DNA of 64,000 bases from an uncultured Bacilli bacterium (GCA_934096715.1 CAKOMQ010000003.1:1-64000), one strand, 5' to 3'; positions 7,771-17,009 are shown, counted from the stretch's first letter. Translations and numbers: made by a program. Notes: generated from the letters alone by a model not told the origin.

Positions 7771-9300
7771 CTATTGGATCATGAACGGATCGTCAAGTGA
7801 CCCATTTCCGCCCAAATACGCTTGATTCGATGTAAGATAGAAGACTGGGCGAGCGCCGCCACCCGCAGGGTACACGCGGCCGTTGTACACGCTACCGTCG
7901 CTAGTGACATCCCACGCAGTGAATTCACCATTGCTATTAGCCCCATAACGAGAAAGCGTCCATTCAAAAGTAGACTTTGTGGTATCATTATTACTTGGAT
8001 GCATCCACCCTGTTTTTAATGTGGCTTGATTTGCAGTAGTACTTCCTCTTAGTGCTAAAGCACTTGAACCTAAGGACATTTGATAGTCACTTGCATACAT
8101 TAACCCTATTTTGGCACTTGGTGTTGTCCATTCTCCTACTGTACTTGTTTTCGTACTTCTATTCATTTCATGTAAATATATTTGTTGTGTTGTTATACTA
8201 TAATAATTTGGTCCATTACTTCCATCGTATGTTTTTGTGTTTACTGCACTCCATGTCCAATTCTCTATTTTATTTGACCATTCTGTATTTTGTAAGTAAT
8301 CGTATGTTGTGTTTGTTAAGAATCCAGAACCATTTAAACTTGTATATAATGTACTATCTTCCCAATTTACATCTTCATTTGTATCATTCCATTTTGCTGA
8401 TATTAATTGTTTGTATTTGATTAGTTTAACATGATTATTTCCGTTTGAATCAGGGAATACTCCAATTATTCTATACATGTATTTATCTTGATTTGTTGTA
8501 CATTCTGATTTGTTATTTATACCAAAGCAGATAAAGTTATCTGGGTTAGTACTAGTTCCTACTGCGCCACTTCCTGTATATCTATAGCCATCTCCTTCTA
8601 GTCCACTTTGCCATAAGTTACCTGAATCAATTAAATATTGTGCTAGTACTGGACCAGGTTCGTGTAACTTACATGAGAATGCCTTTTTATCTCCACTTGT
8701 ATATGGTTCAATTTTTATTATGTATGAATTACCTACTAGTTTATCTTGAGTATTTGCTGTATTTGTTACACTACTTGTTAGTGGTATTGATACACTTTGT
8801 CCTTTTGTTAAGTTTTTAATTTCTCCACTTACTATGATTCCATTAGTTCCAGCAGTCGTAAGTTCCTTAAGAGTCATTGTCTTTTCTCCAACTACTACTT
8901 TTACATCTGAGTCACTATTATCTGTTATTGGATTAGTTACTGTTGCTGTTACCTTATAATTATAAGTACAGTCTAGCGCTTCATCTCCTTCTGGTAATTG
9001 TGCTGTTGCTAATGTATAGTTTGGATTAGTTTCAAGTGCTAGTCCATTCTCGTTTTCATTAGCATAATAAGTCTTACCTGCATTTGCTTGACTCATTAGA
9101 TTCGCATCTAAATTTAGATATAACTTAGATGTTTTAATTTGCATTGTTGGATTTCCTAAGTTGTTTGCTTTACCTGATACCTTAGCCCCCGTCTTATCAC
9201 TAGTTGCATTTATACTAAAGTATGCATATGTTCCGCCTACTAATAGTAATAATGCAAAAGTGAATGCTACAACTATAAGTTGCTTTTTCTTTTCATTCAT
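7771..9300 (-). CDS. Surface protein, DUF6273-like C-terminal domain
   Basis: This 509-residue protein starts with a short basic stretch and one hydrophobic segment (residues 8-28, LLLVGGTYAYFS), like SipW-dependent or pilin-like surface proteins, followed by a ~180-residue beta-rich domain. The second half repeats W/Y-rich blocks and ends in GGARPVFYL...GGNGSLDDPF, the hallmark of the DUF6273-type C-lectin-like ends common in gut Bacillota. The start ATG has AAAGG upstream. The last ~200 bases are about 50-63% GC by hand count against under 40% before them, and rare GC-rich codons appear only there. The leader holds a G10 tract and a terminator. Adhesion or ligand binding is inferred only. 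Confidence 0.7.
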   Translation of the reverse strand: MNEKKKQLIVVAFTFALLLLVGGTYAYFSINATSDKTGAKVSGKANNLGNPTMQIKTSKLYLNLDANLMSQANAGKTYYANENENGLALETNPNYTLATAQLPEGDEALDCTYNYKVTATVTNPITDNSDSDVKVVVGEKTMTLKELTTAGTNGIIVSGEIKNLTKGQSVSIPLTSSVTNTANTQDKLVGNSYIIKIEPYTSGDKKAFSCKLHEPGPVLAQYLIDSGNLWQSGLEGDGYRYTGSGAVGTSTNPDNFICFGINNKSECTTNQDKYMYRIIGVFPDSNGNNHVKLIKYKQLISAKWNDTNEDVNWEDSTLYTSLNGSGFLTNTTYDYLQNTEWSNKIENWTWSAVNTKTYDGSNGPNYYSITTQQIYLHEMNRSTKTSTVGEWTTPSAKIGLMYASDYQMSLGSSALALRGSTTANQATLKTGWMHPSNNDTTKSTFEWTLSRYGANSNGEFTAWDVTSDGSVYNGRVYPAGGGARPVFYLTSNQAYLGGNGSLDDPFMIQ

Positions 9301-9324
9301 AATACCTTTCCTTTTCTATATACT

Positions 9325-9347
9325 AAAAAAAGACTATTGCTAGCCTT
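9325..9347 (-). terminator. Attenuator-like terminator in surface-gene leader
   Basis: On the minus strand AAGGCTA, tetraloop GCAA, TAGTCTT, then T5 or more, located 25 bases before the ATG of the surface-protein gene and after the G tract. It would stop transcripts started upstream unless it is bypassed. Confidence 0.6.
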
Positions 9348-9379
9348 TAATCATTCTATACACTTCAGTTTGTTTCTTG

Positions 9380-9389
9380 CCCCCCCCCC
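9380..9389 (-). repeat. Homopolymeric G10 tract in surface-gene leader
   Basis: Ten consecutive C on the plus strand (G on the coding strand) lie 80 bases before the start of the surface-protein gene. It is the only such tract in the window. If a -10 box is GTATAGAAT (about 9354-9362), the tract would abut the -35 position; otherwise it lies in the 5' leader. Confidence 0.85.
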
Positions 9390-9535
9390 AGCACGTATTC
9401 CAGTGTACCGAGAGAGAACTTTATAACTATAAGTTATATAAATTTCGGGCTAAAATTAATATCAATTATCTTCTTTTATTATCAAATTAATCATAACATT
9501 TTTTTAATAGTAATACAATACTTAAAATATATACT

Positions 9536-10186
9536 TTACATATTTTTGTCTAGAGTGTTTTTATAAATAGGCATTGGTTTATCAAATGTTACTTCATTAA
9601 ATCTTTCAACACCTTGCTCTTCACAAAGTTCTAAATATAAATCATCCCATGATAGTCTATAAGCATCATTAATATTTAATCCAAGTTTACTAACATAATT
9701 TTTAACAACTTCTTCAGAATTTTTTGAAGTACTCTTGTTTTCTATTTCTATACATACTCCAAAAGGATATTCATCTACTGATATTTCAATATCTTCATTT
9801 TCAAATACAGTTCTATACCTTTCATAATTCTCTACTACTTCAAAATGCATTACATTATTTATTATATATATAAAGTTATCAAAGTCTAAAGGATTAATTC
9901 TTACTTCTTTTTCTTCTTCTTTATTAACTTCACTTTTAGTAGTGTATTTTAATCTTTTTTTAAAGCTAAGCTTACACTTTGTTTCAAATTCATTAGAAGA
10001 TATTCTTAATCTAAATCTACCATCTATTTTTTCACTATAAAAATTATATCTTTTATCTGAATGATTATATTGAATAGTTTTTTCATAAGTTCTAGGTTGT
10101 TCTTTTAAATTATCTTCTTTTCTTAATTTACATAAAATATTATTTAATTCTTCAAAAGAATAATAAAATCTAACTTCATATTCCAT
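9536..10186 (-). CDS. CYTH domain protein (triphosphate tunnel family)
   Basis: This 216-residue protein looks like a CYTH/triphosphate-tunnel protein, a family that includes class IV adenylate cyclases and inorganic or thiamine triphosphatases. The N-terminus MEYEVRF fits the ExExK signature with Arg in the last place. Alternating charged strands follow: RFRLRIS (near 57), CKLSFKKR, and EISVDEYPFGVCIEIE near 133-148, the acidic strand pair that holds metal ions. A C-terminal extension of ~60 residues is unassigned. The substrate cannot be named, and Arg for Lys could alter activity. Confidence 0.72.
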   Translation of the reverse strand: MEYEVRFYYSFEELNNILCKLRKEDNLKEQPRTYEKTIQYNHSDKRYNFYSEKIDGRFRLRISSNEFETKCKLSFKKRLKYTTKSEVNKEEEKEVRINPLDFDNFIYIINNVMHFEVVENYERYRTVFENEDIEISVDEYPFGVCIEIENKSTSKNSEEVVKNYVSKLGLNINDAYRLSWDDLYLELCEEQGVERFNEVTFDKPMPIYKNTLDKNM

Positions 10187-10224
10187 ATTTAAACTCTCCT
10201 TATTTATTTTTTATCTATCTAACA

Positions 10225-10252
10225 ACAAAAAACAAGACAAATAATTATCTTG
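10225..10252 (-). terminator. Terminator after unknown gene 10253-10726
   Basis: CAAGA and TCTTG arms around an AT loop, then T6 on the minus strand, directly after the TAG stop codon. Confidence 0.7.
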
Positions 10253-10726
10253 CTACTTTCTAGATATACCATCATCCCAGAATGCTAAAGGATTTTTCCA
10301 TTCAGGATAATGAGTATTAGCGTACTCTATACACACATCTTCTAATTCTTGTAGTTTTCTCATACAATCAATCACATTAACATAATCATTATATTCTACA
10401 CTATCTGCTTCAAATAATACTTCATCACTATTACCAAAATATACGCTCACTGTCTTTTTATGTTTATTATAAACAGTAACTTTTTGTTTAACAGAATAAT
10501 AAGTATTTAAAAGCATACTATTAAATGTAGAATTTCTTACTATACTTCCCCTTATTCTATTTGCTGAATCAAGTAGAAAAGACACATTATCTACATAGTC
10601 ATGAATAGTAAATCCTTCTGGTAATGTAACTTTATAATTACTATCACCTATACTTTCAAATATAAATCCAAGTTCCTTATAATCATCTATACTAGGATGC
10701 ATTTTACTAATTATAATTTCATTCAT
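10253..10726 (-). CDS. Hypothetical protein
   Basis: This 157-residue protein is not recognised. It is acidic overall, has no membrane segment or signal peptide, and alternates short predicted strands with a C-terminal helix (DCMRKLQELEDVCIEYANTH). It ends ISRK, close to but not identical with the Ser-Arg ending of several other unknown proteins here. It is transcribed in the same direction as the CYTH gene but has its own terminator. Confidence 0.65.
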   Translation of the reverse strand: MNEIIISKMHPSIDDYKELGFIFESIGDSNYKVTLPEGFTIHDYVDNVSFLLDSANRIRGSIVRNSTFNSMLLNTYYSVKQKVTVYNKHKKTVSVYFGNSDEVLFEADSVEYNDYVNVIDCMRKLQELEDVCIEYANTHYPEWKNPLAFWDDGISRK

Positions 10727-10751
10727 ATTGTATTTCCCCTATTAAAACAAT

Positions 10752-10773
10752 AAGTTAAGCACTAACTTAACTT
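10752..10773 (-). terminator. Hairpin at end of cell-wall hydrolase gene
   Basis: Perfect arms AAGTTAAG/CTTAACTT overlap the stop codon; the downstream bases ATTGTTTT make only a weak T run. Confidence 0.5.
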
Positions 10774-11399
10774 ATTAAATCATTATCAGCAATTTGATTA
10801 AAATATTTATTTCCACCTTCATCAAAACTAACTGCTTCTGCGCCTTTATAACTACTTGATCTAAAACTCAAATAATTATGCATAGTATCTAAAGAATATA
10901 AGAAGTCTATCATAGCTTCATTAACATTCTTTGGTATATTATTCATATATCTAGTATATGAACCACTACTATAAACAGTAAACTGATTTGGTGCGATTGC
11001 TTGATAATATATATTATTTCCTGCATTTTTTCCAAAAACATTACTTACATGGTTATTCCATCTTCTAGAGATAGTTCTATTATAAATAACATTTATAACT
11101 GCATAAGCATCATTATAAGAACCTGTTTTAGATTCACTAGCTACAATAGACGCTACTACATTATACATATTATTATCTAAACTATGTTTTTTTAATACTT
11201 CGCTTTTCTTATCACTATATGATAATTCACTAGCGTAAGCTAACTTATCATATTTCTTATAAGTACTAACAAGCATTTGAGAATTTTCATTATAATATGT
11301 TGTACTTCTACTAGTAAATGTACTAGACATTACCATAGTTAATATAAATATATAAATAAAAATTCGATAAAAATTTTTCTTGGCCTTTTTATTTTTCAA
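10767..11399 (-). CDS. SleB-like cell wall hydrolase
   Basis: This 210-residue exported protein resembles the SleB/CwlJ Hydrolase_2 family, which cuts peptidoglycan in spore cortex or vegetative wall. A basic N-terminus and hydrophobic segment (residues 11-28) form a signal peptide or anchor. The catalytic domain includes SIVASESKTGSYNDAY with the conserved Glu, VINVIYNRT, APNQFTVYSSG and the C-terminal GGNKYFN. Translation appears to start at TTG (11399), which lacks a ribosome-binding site; the strong site lies upstream before an in-frame ATG-CAT-TGA. A spore or wall role is likely, the exact bond cut is unknown. Confidence 0.75.
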   Translation of the reverse strand: MKNKKAKKNFYRIFIYIFILTMVMSSTFTSRSTTYYNENSQMLVSTYKKYDKLAYASELSYSDKKSEVLKKHSLDNNMYNVVASIVASESKTGSYNDAYAVINVIYNRTISRRWNNHVSNVFGKNAGNNIYYQAIAPNQFTVYSSGSYTRYMNNIPKNVNEAMIDFLYSLDTMHNYLSFRSSSYKGAEAVSFDEGGNKYFNQIADNDLIS

Positions 11400-11487
11400 T
11401 AATTTAGCCGTGAGTCAATGCATTTTAATATTTCCTCCCTTATCGGCGCACGGTTAATATAATAGCATATTTCTCTCATTTTGTCAA
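11400..11487 (-). promoter_or_regulatory. Promoter and structured leader of cell wall hydrolase
   Basis: TTGACA (11482-11487), a 17-base spacer and TATTAT (11459-11464) give a start near 11452. The short leader pairs CCGTG with CACGG around a GGGAGG ribosome-binding site (11434-11439) and an ATG-CAT-TGA triplet series (11423-11415) that is in frame with the downstream TTG start. The hairpin could mask the site, so control at translation is plausible. Confidence 0.7.
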
Positions 11488-11524
11488 ATAATGTAAAATA
11501 GCAAATATTACCATACTATTACTA

Positions 11525-12475
11525 TTATTCACAATTCTTAATAATATATTTATATAAAAGTAGCTCATTATCAACATTTTCACTTTTAAGAATCACATCA
11601 TATTTAGCTAAATCTATAAGCATACTTTCTAGTTCTTTTTTATTATATATTCTTAAATAGTTATCATATTTTTTATATTGAAATTCTTGCATACCCATCT
11701 CTTTTAAGATATCTCTATAACCTAATTTTTTATCCTTTAATAACTCTATATATAATGTCTTTCTAACTTCACTAGCTAAAGACATAAATACTACGATTGG
11801 ATCTATCTTATAAGTCTTTAATATAACTATATTATTAATACTATCATATAGTTTTCTTTCCATAATAGAATCTACTAATATATAAGTATTATCACTAATA
11901 AGTTTACCACATAATTTAGTAACATCTTCATTGTTAATAGAACATGGCTTATTATAATAAATCATTATTTTATCTAGTTCCTTTATAGATATATCAAAAT
12001 TACTTAAAGAAGAATCTAATATATACCAAAGACTCTTATCTTCTATTCTATAGTTTAATTCTTCAACATACTTTTTAAGCTCATTTTTCATATCAGTTTT
12101 ATACATAGAAGGTATTTCTATATAATTATTATTATCCATTATTAACTTAGTAATTTTCTTCCTACTATCAGGCTTTTTATCTAATAAGAATATTATATAA
12201 GTATCTTTATTTTCATTATTTAGATATCTGGTTAATTTCTCTATCTCTTCATCTTGTTTTTTAGTATCTTTCTTACCTTGATTAAAATAAGGAGCATTTC
12301 TAACTACTATATATTTCTTATCTCCAAACATAGATACAAAAGAAGCTTCACTTAAAACTTCATCAAGTGTATTACATGCTAAATCATAAGAAACGTAAGA
12401 GTTATCACTAACTATCTTTTTGAGTTCCTTATTAACAAAATAATTAATTGTACCACTTATAATATATGTATTCAT
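11525..12475 (-). CDS. holA: DNA polymerase III subunit delta
   Basis: This 316-residue protein is the clamp-loader delta subunit, which opens the beta sliding clamp. It begins MNTYIISG and has the HolA pattern: an N-terminal domain in which the usual P-loop is lost, a middle helical region with IPSMYK and the C-terminal collar domain containing RKTLYIELLKDKKLGYRDILKEM-type helices before position 270. Length is close to the family's 330-340. It is a single gene transcribed from its own region with no ribosome-binding site of note. Confidence 0.85.
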   Translation of the reverse strand: MNTYIISGTINYFVNKELKKIVSDNSYVSYDLACNTLDEVLSEASFVSMFGDKKYIVVRNAPYFNQGKKDTKKQDEEIEKLTRYLNNENKDTYIIFLLDKKPDSRKKITKLIMDNNNYIEIPSMYKTDMKNELKKYVEELNYRIEDKSLWYILDSSLSNFDISIKELDKIMIYYNKPCSINNEDVTKLCGKLISDNTYILVDSIMERKLYDSINNIVILKTYKIDPIVVFMSLASEVRKTLYIELLKDKKLGYRDILKEMGMQEFQYKKYDNYLRIYNKKELESMLIDLAKYDVILKSENVDNELLLYKYIIKNCE

Positions 12476-12499
12476 AACAATCTAATTTTATCAAATAAA

Positions 12500-12522
12500 A
12501 AGAAAAAGAGCAATCGCTCTTT
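12500..12522 (-). terminator. Terminator after large surface protein gene
   Basis: AAAGAGC, loop GATT, GCTCTTT, then a T-rich run on the minus strand, 48 bases after the stop codon. Confidence 0.85.
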
Positions 12523-12569
12523 CATCTATATAAACATTATATAATGTACTTTATTATATGAAATAAATT

Positions 12570-15500
12570 TTAAAATGTAACTCTTTTTCTATTTTTAATT
12601 ATTAAAACTATTAATACTATTATTATACCTAACATGATATACATTAATTTACTATAACTCTTACTAGAGTTTTCATAATAACTAGTATCTTCTTTAGTAT
12701 CCTTCTTTATGGTATTATCTTCTTTTTTAGAATTATCATCTATAATATTGGAATTATTACTATTAACTTTATTAGTAGTATTCTTAATAGAATCAACAGT
12801 CGCAAGTATACTACCCTTATTACCAGCTTGATCTTGATAACTAAATATAAATTCTCCATTACTAGTAAATTCATAATAATCTAGTCCATTATTATTTAAA
12901 ATACTAACATTCTTTTTATCAAAAGTAACTTTAGCTATTACAGTATTATTATTAGTCTTAGTATAAGTAACACTAGCAGAAGGGCCTATTCTATCTATCC
13001 AAGTAACTTTGGATGTAGCATAACCAATATTACCTGCTTTATCTTTAAACTTAAATATATATTCTCCATTATCAACAAATATAAACTTATATGGATTATC
13101 ATTTAAACTATCACTAAGAACTTCTACTTCTTCATTAACACTTAATGTAGCAGTAACATTATTATTAGTTATACTATTAATATCATAAGTTATTTTACCT
13201 ACTGGAGATATTTTATCTATCCAATCAACTTTCGCTACTATCCTAGTCTCATTATAAGTAAAGTTATCTCTTAATATAAAAGTAAACTCCCCATTATCAG
13301 TAAATACATGTTCACTACCACCTTCACTTATAATAGTAGTATTATCTTTATCATAATCAATTAATTTAACAGTAACATCTTGATTAGTAATAGAAGTAGT
13401 ACTATAAACTAGACTACCTGTAGGGCTACTCATCTTAGTAGAATCTTGATATAGATTAAACATACGAGCAGCAAACCAATTACCATTAGATGCATTAGTT
13501 GCTGCAACTCTAACATACATCACTTCATTTGTAGGATCAGTTTCTATTCTCTTAATATTTTCAAATCCATTATTTATATCATTTTGATTACCAGTATATT
13601 CTAAATTATTCATCTCACCCAGTAAGAAAAAGTTAACTCCATCCATACTGCCTTCAATTTTACCATCAATTATTTTTCCATTACCACCACCAGCTGGAAT
13701 ATATTCCAAAAGTGACAAGTGAATAGAATTTTTTAATTTAATAGTAATATATCTTTCAGTATCATTTCCATTCCAATCAGAATGCCATCTAGTATAGTAG
13801 TTACCATCTATTACATTCTTAGCACTTCCATCATGGTTAGTTGCTTCACTTGATACACCAGCTATTTCTAAATAACTAATTGGAACATACTTCTTATCCA
13901 TTTCTACTTGATCTAATGTAAAATCAAAAGTAATATAATTACCTGGTAAACTAGTACCTGTACGAGAATACCTAACATCTACACTAGTATTACCACTTAA
14001 ATCTGGATATTCATCTTTATAAGATATCCAAGTACTAGTACCATGTATTCTCCATTCCATCTCTTTAGTAGATCCTATTACCTTATTTTCTAAATCATTA
14101 TTATATAAAGTATTTTCTTTTATATCTTTTTTAGTAATATCTATTATATAACTAGGTTTATTTATATCAAGTCCATCTATATAAATAAGAATATCATCTT
14201 CTTCATTTATAGATTCTATTTCTTCTAAAGATAATTCATACATCTTATCAAGTATCGAAGATGACTTAGTTACTCCACCATCTAAACTATAATGCCAAGA
14301 TAAATCATAATCTTTATATAAATCATTAAATATAATCTTATTTTTATTATCACCATCAAATGAGAATGTAGCTATTTCACTATCAACTATATCTAAAAGA
14401 ACTTTACTAACTTCACGTGTTGCTTTATCAGTTATTTGATTACCACCATCTTTAATACTTGCTTTAACTAATGCATCATGTTCCTTATTAATAATATCTA
14501 TACCTAGACTATTAGTTAAATGTGGTTTTATAAGTTTAAGTAAATCACTCATTGCCATTGGATAATATGTATAGCTATCAATAATCTTTATAGCCAAATT
14601 ATGCCATTCTTCATCACTTACATTATTCTTTTCATATTCTTTTATTAAATAATCATATGTATCTAAATTTAAATTCCATATATTAAGAGACTCATTATAA
14701 ATAGATGTCTTATTTTGATAAGAATTAGCAAGTAAATTAATTAAATAAGATTTTTCATATAAATCATAATTATTTATATTATCTTGTTCCAAATATACAT
14801 AAGAAGCACTATAACCTGAAGATGACGCCGTTGATATATTATTTATAAATGGTTTATTAGCCCAGTTAAATATAGTCCTATAAACTTTAGCACTATACCA
14901 ACTAGTACCACTTTTACCCCATCCAAATATATTATTAGCTATATTAAACGTTCCTGTACCGTCAGAATTTTCTATATAATATAATACTGCTTCATGACCA
15001 GGTTGATATATTCCAATAGTTGGTCTACCTATACTATTAAACAGTGATTGAAATACACGAGATTGATTCCAACAAATACCACCCTTATTGATAACCATCC
15101 AGTATCTTTGTATTTTATCACCAATTGGTACTCCATACTCAGATAGTTTATACAAAGTATCCCATTTATCCTTATATAATAGAGAATGAAATTCTTCATC
15201 ATTATAACTTGTTCCATGTCCTATATGATTTACATACTTATATACACTTTCATTATTATTATTAATTCTTGTATAATAGTTTAACCATTTTATTTCATCA
15301 TTACGAGCTCCATCACTCATAAGTATACGCATTAACTCAACTTTATAGTTTTCAAAAGCTTCTTTATAACTACCAAATAATCCATCGTCATATAGTTTTT
15401 TATATATATTAAATCTTTCTTTATAATCGTATGTAGGAGCAACATGAGCATAATTAAGAGAAGACGCAACCGTATCAGATGAATAAGTTGCAGAAAGTCC

Positions 15501-16460
15501 TATAATCATTTTTCTATAAACATCATTATTTATAATATCTTTATTATTTGAATATAAATTTTCTAATACTTTAATAAATTCTAAACTATTTACTTCTCCA
15601 ACTTCTACTACTTCTTTAAGCACTTCTAAATCACTTAAAATATAATCAAATAAATCTATATATTTATCATCATAATTAATAAGTTCTCTAATATTATCAT
15701 AGCCTATTTTTCTTACTAGTTCTCTTTTTAATATTAAACTAGTATTATTTTCCATATTATATAGAAGATCTTTTTTATTAAGAATATCATCATAATATGA
15801 TAAATTATTTAACTTATCATAAGTTTTATAAGTATCTACATAATCTTCTTTAACAAACTTAGCATCCGCTACTACTCCATGATCGGCTTCATTACCATTT
15901 ATAGATTTATCTACTATAATTTTAAAATATTTATAACCTGATATATCTAAAGTAACATAAACTGACTCACTATTGCCTTTTAAAATATCAGTTTCATATA
16001 ATTGATACCAAGTTTCATGATCAACCGACACAATAAATTTGAAAGTTACGCTTCCATTCGTATCCCGAGATGAATCCACTCCAACTCTTGCTATAAATTT
16101 AGAATATTCATTAGAAATAGAAGAGATATCATAAAGTAGTTCTCCACTAGCATGTATACCCATTCCTTTTAAAAAGCTTTTCTTCTTACCATCAACTATT
16201 AAATTAATCGTATTACCTTCTGGATTCTTATCTACTTGAATACTATGTCCATTCCATCCATTAAAAGATTCATCTTTAATATATTCTAAATCAGACATAT
16301 ATATTCTATCTACAGTATTTTTACTTTCAATAGCATAGCTCAAATTACTTTTAGTATAAGTTATTTTATTGCTTCTAATATTTAAACTACCTAATAATAA
16401 GATATCCAATATAATTAAAATTAATAATACTCTAATAATTCTTTTATTAGATTTATTCAT
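12570..16460 (-). CDS. Multidomain wall-anchored protein: NPCBM, transglutaminase-like, discoidin
   Basis: This 1296-residue surface protein has, in order: a signal anchor (residues 6-24); an NPCBM-type carbohydrate-binding module (about 48-205; KGMGIHASGELLYDIS); a helical central region holding a transglutaminase/protease-like core with GGICWNQSR near 478 (Cys) and GHEAVLYY near 508 (His); an F5/8 type C discoidin module (about 860-1010; NVIDGNYYTRWHSDW); three ~75-residue Ig-like repeats, each ending in W-I-D or D-S-I linkers; a polar linker; and a C-terminal membrane helix with basic tail. I set the start at 16460 because GGGGGT lies before it. It probably binds and processes glycans or glycoproteins of the host or of neighbours. 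Confidence 0.82.
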   Translation of the reverse strand: MNKSNKRIIRVLLILIILDILLLGSLNIRSNKITYTKSNLSYAIESKNTVDRIYMSDLEYIKDESFNGWNGHSIQVDKNPEGNTINLIVDGKKKSFLKGMGIHASGELLYDISSISNEYSKFIARVGVDSSRDTNGSVTFKFIVSVDHETWYQLYETDILKGNSESVYVTLDISGYKYFKIIVDKSINGNEADHGVVADAKFVKEDYVDTYKTYDKLNNLSYYDDILNKKDLLYNMENNTSLILKRELVRKIGYDNIRELINYDDKYIDLFDYILSDLEVLKEVVEVGEVNSLEFIKVLENLYSNNKDIINNDVYRKMIIGLSATYSSDTVASSLNYAHVAPTYDYKERFNIYKKLYDDGLFGSYKEAFENYKVELMRILMSDGARNDEIKWLNYYTRINNNNESVYKYVNHIGHGTSYNDEEFHSLLYKDKWDTLYKLSEYGVPIGDKIQRYWMVINKGGICWNQSRVFQSLFNSIGRPTIGIYQPGHEAVLYYIENSDGTGTFNIANNIFGWGKSGTSWYSAKVYRTIFNWANKPFINNISTASSSGYSASYVYLEQDNINNYDLYEKSYLINLLANSYQNKTSIYNESLNIWNLNLDTYDYLIKEYEKNNVSDEEWHNLAIKIIDSYTYYPMAMSDLLKLIKPHLTNSLGIDIINKEHDALVKASIKDGGNQITDKATREVSKVLLDIVDSEIATFSFDGDNKNKIIFNDLYKDYDLSWHYSLDGGVTKSSSILDKMYELSLEEIESINEEDDILIYIDGLDINKPSYIIDITKKDIKENTLYNNDLENKVIGSTKEMEWRIHGTSTWISYKDEYPDLSGNTSVDVRYSRTGTSLPGNYITFDFTLDQVEMDKKYVPISYLEIAGVSSEATNHDGSAKNVIDGNYYTRWHSDWNGNDTERYITIKLKNSIHLSLLEYIPAGGGNGKIIDGKIEGSMDGVNFFLLGEMNNLEYTGNQNDINNGFENIKRIETDPTNEVMYVRVAATNASNGNWFAARMFNLYQDSTKMSSPTGSLVYSTTSITNQDVTVKLIDYDKDNTTIISEGGSEHVFTDNGEFTFILRDNFTYNETRIVAKVDWIDKISPVGKITYDINSITNNNVTATLSVNEEVEVLSDSLNDNPYKFIFVDNGEYIFKFKDKAGNIGYATSKVTWIDRIGPSASVTYTKTNNNTVIAKVTFDKKNVSILNNNGLDYYEFTSNGEFIFSYQDQAGNKGSILATVDSIKNTTNKVNSNNSNIIDDNSKKEDNTIKKDTKEDTSYYENSSKSYSKLMYIMLGIIIVLIVLIIKNRKRVTF

Positions 16461-16498
16461 GATATTACCCCCACTAATCAAGATTAATCTATTCTACT

Positions 16499-17002
16499 CT
16501 AATTATCTTCCATTTTCAACTTATTTCTAATTAAGTTATATCTATTTACTACTGATTCAACTACTTGTTTATCATTAATCATTTGATTTAATTCCTTATT
16601 ACTTACAAACTTTATATCAGATACTTCTTCTTTCTGAAGTATTATTTCATCTATATTAATAAATTTATTACTAATATACATATCAACAAACATCTTCTTA
16701 TATATAGAAGTATCTAATAAAGTTAAATCATCCTTTATAAAAGTAATACCTAATTCTTCTTTCATTTCTCTTAAAGCTGTATCAATACTAGACTCATCTA
16801 TTATAGAACATCCGCCAGGCACTTCCCACATATTAGGATGACTCTTACTACTACTTCTTTTAGTCATAAGTAATTTAGCATCATTTACTATATAGACTTC
16901 TATACCTTGATTATACTCATTTTCTAATAAAGCACTTCCACGTACTTTACTATAACCAAGTTTATTTCTATCTTTATCTAAACAATCAAACCATTCTTTC
17001 AT
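16499..17002 (-). CDS. Nudix hydrolase
   Basis: This 167-residue protein carries a complete Nudix box (GGCSIIDESS...REMKEELGI near residues 66-88), which binds metal and cleaves nucleoside-diphosphate-linked substrates. The N-terminus EWFDCLDKDRNKLG resembles the IPP-isomerase-like/YfcD group of Nudix proteins. The ATG at 17002 lies only eight bases after the terminator of the upstream gene and lacks a visible ribosome-binding site, so initiation may be weak or leaderless. The substrate is not predictable. Confidence 0.87.
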   Translation of the reverse strand: MKEWFDCLDKDRNKLGYSKVRGSALLENEYNQGIEVYIVNDAKLLMTKRSSSKSHPNMWEVPGGCSIIDESSIDTALREMKEELGITFIKDDLTLLDTSIYKKMFVDMYISNKFINIDEIILQKEEVSDIKFVSNKELNQMINDKQVVESVVNRYNLIRNKLKMEDN

Positions 17003-17009
17003 ACAAATC

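Noticed and set aside
7713..7945. A complete diversity-generating retroelement
   Set aside because: No reverse transcriptase, accessory gene or template repeat is found in the window; only a compatible target-like region is seen.
7779..8420. Several open frames on both strands inside the surface-protein gene
   Set aside because: They lie opposite or within a clear coding frame, have no ribosome-binding sites, and their length follows from biased codon use in the GC-rich 3' end.
7720..9346. GCTAGCC near both ends of the surface-protein gene as recombination sites
   Set aside because: A seven-base match on the same strand is too short to support site-specific recombination.
11415..11417. In-frame TGA before the hydrolase as evidence that TGA means Trp
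   Set aside because: Trp is TGG in all intact genes inspected and TGA ends the acyltransferase frame at 63.58 kb, so the standard code applies.
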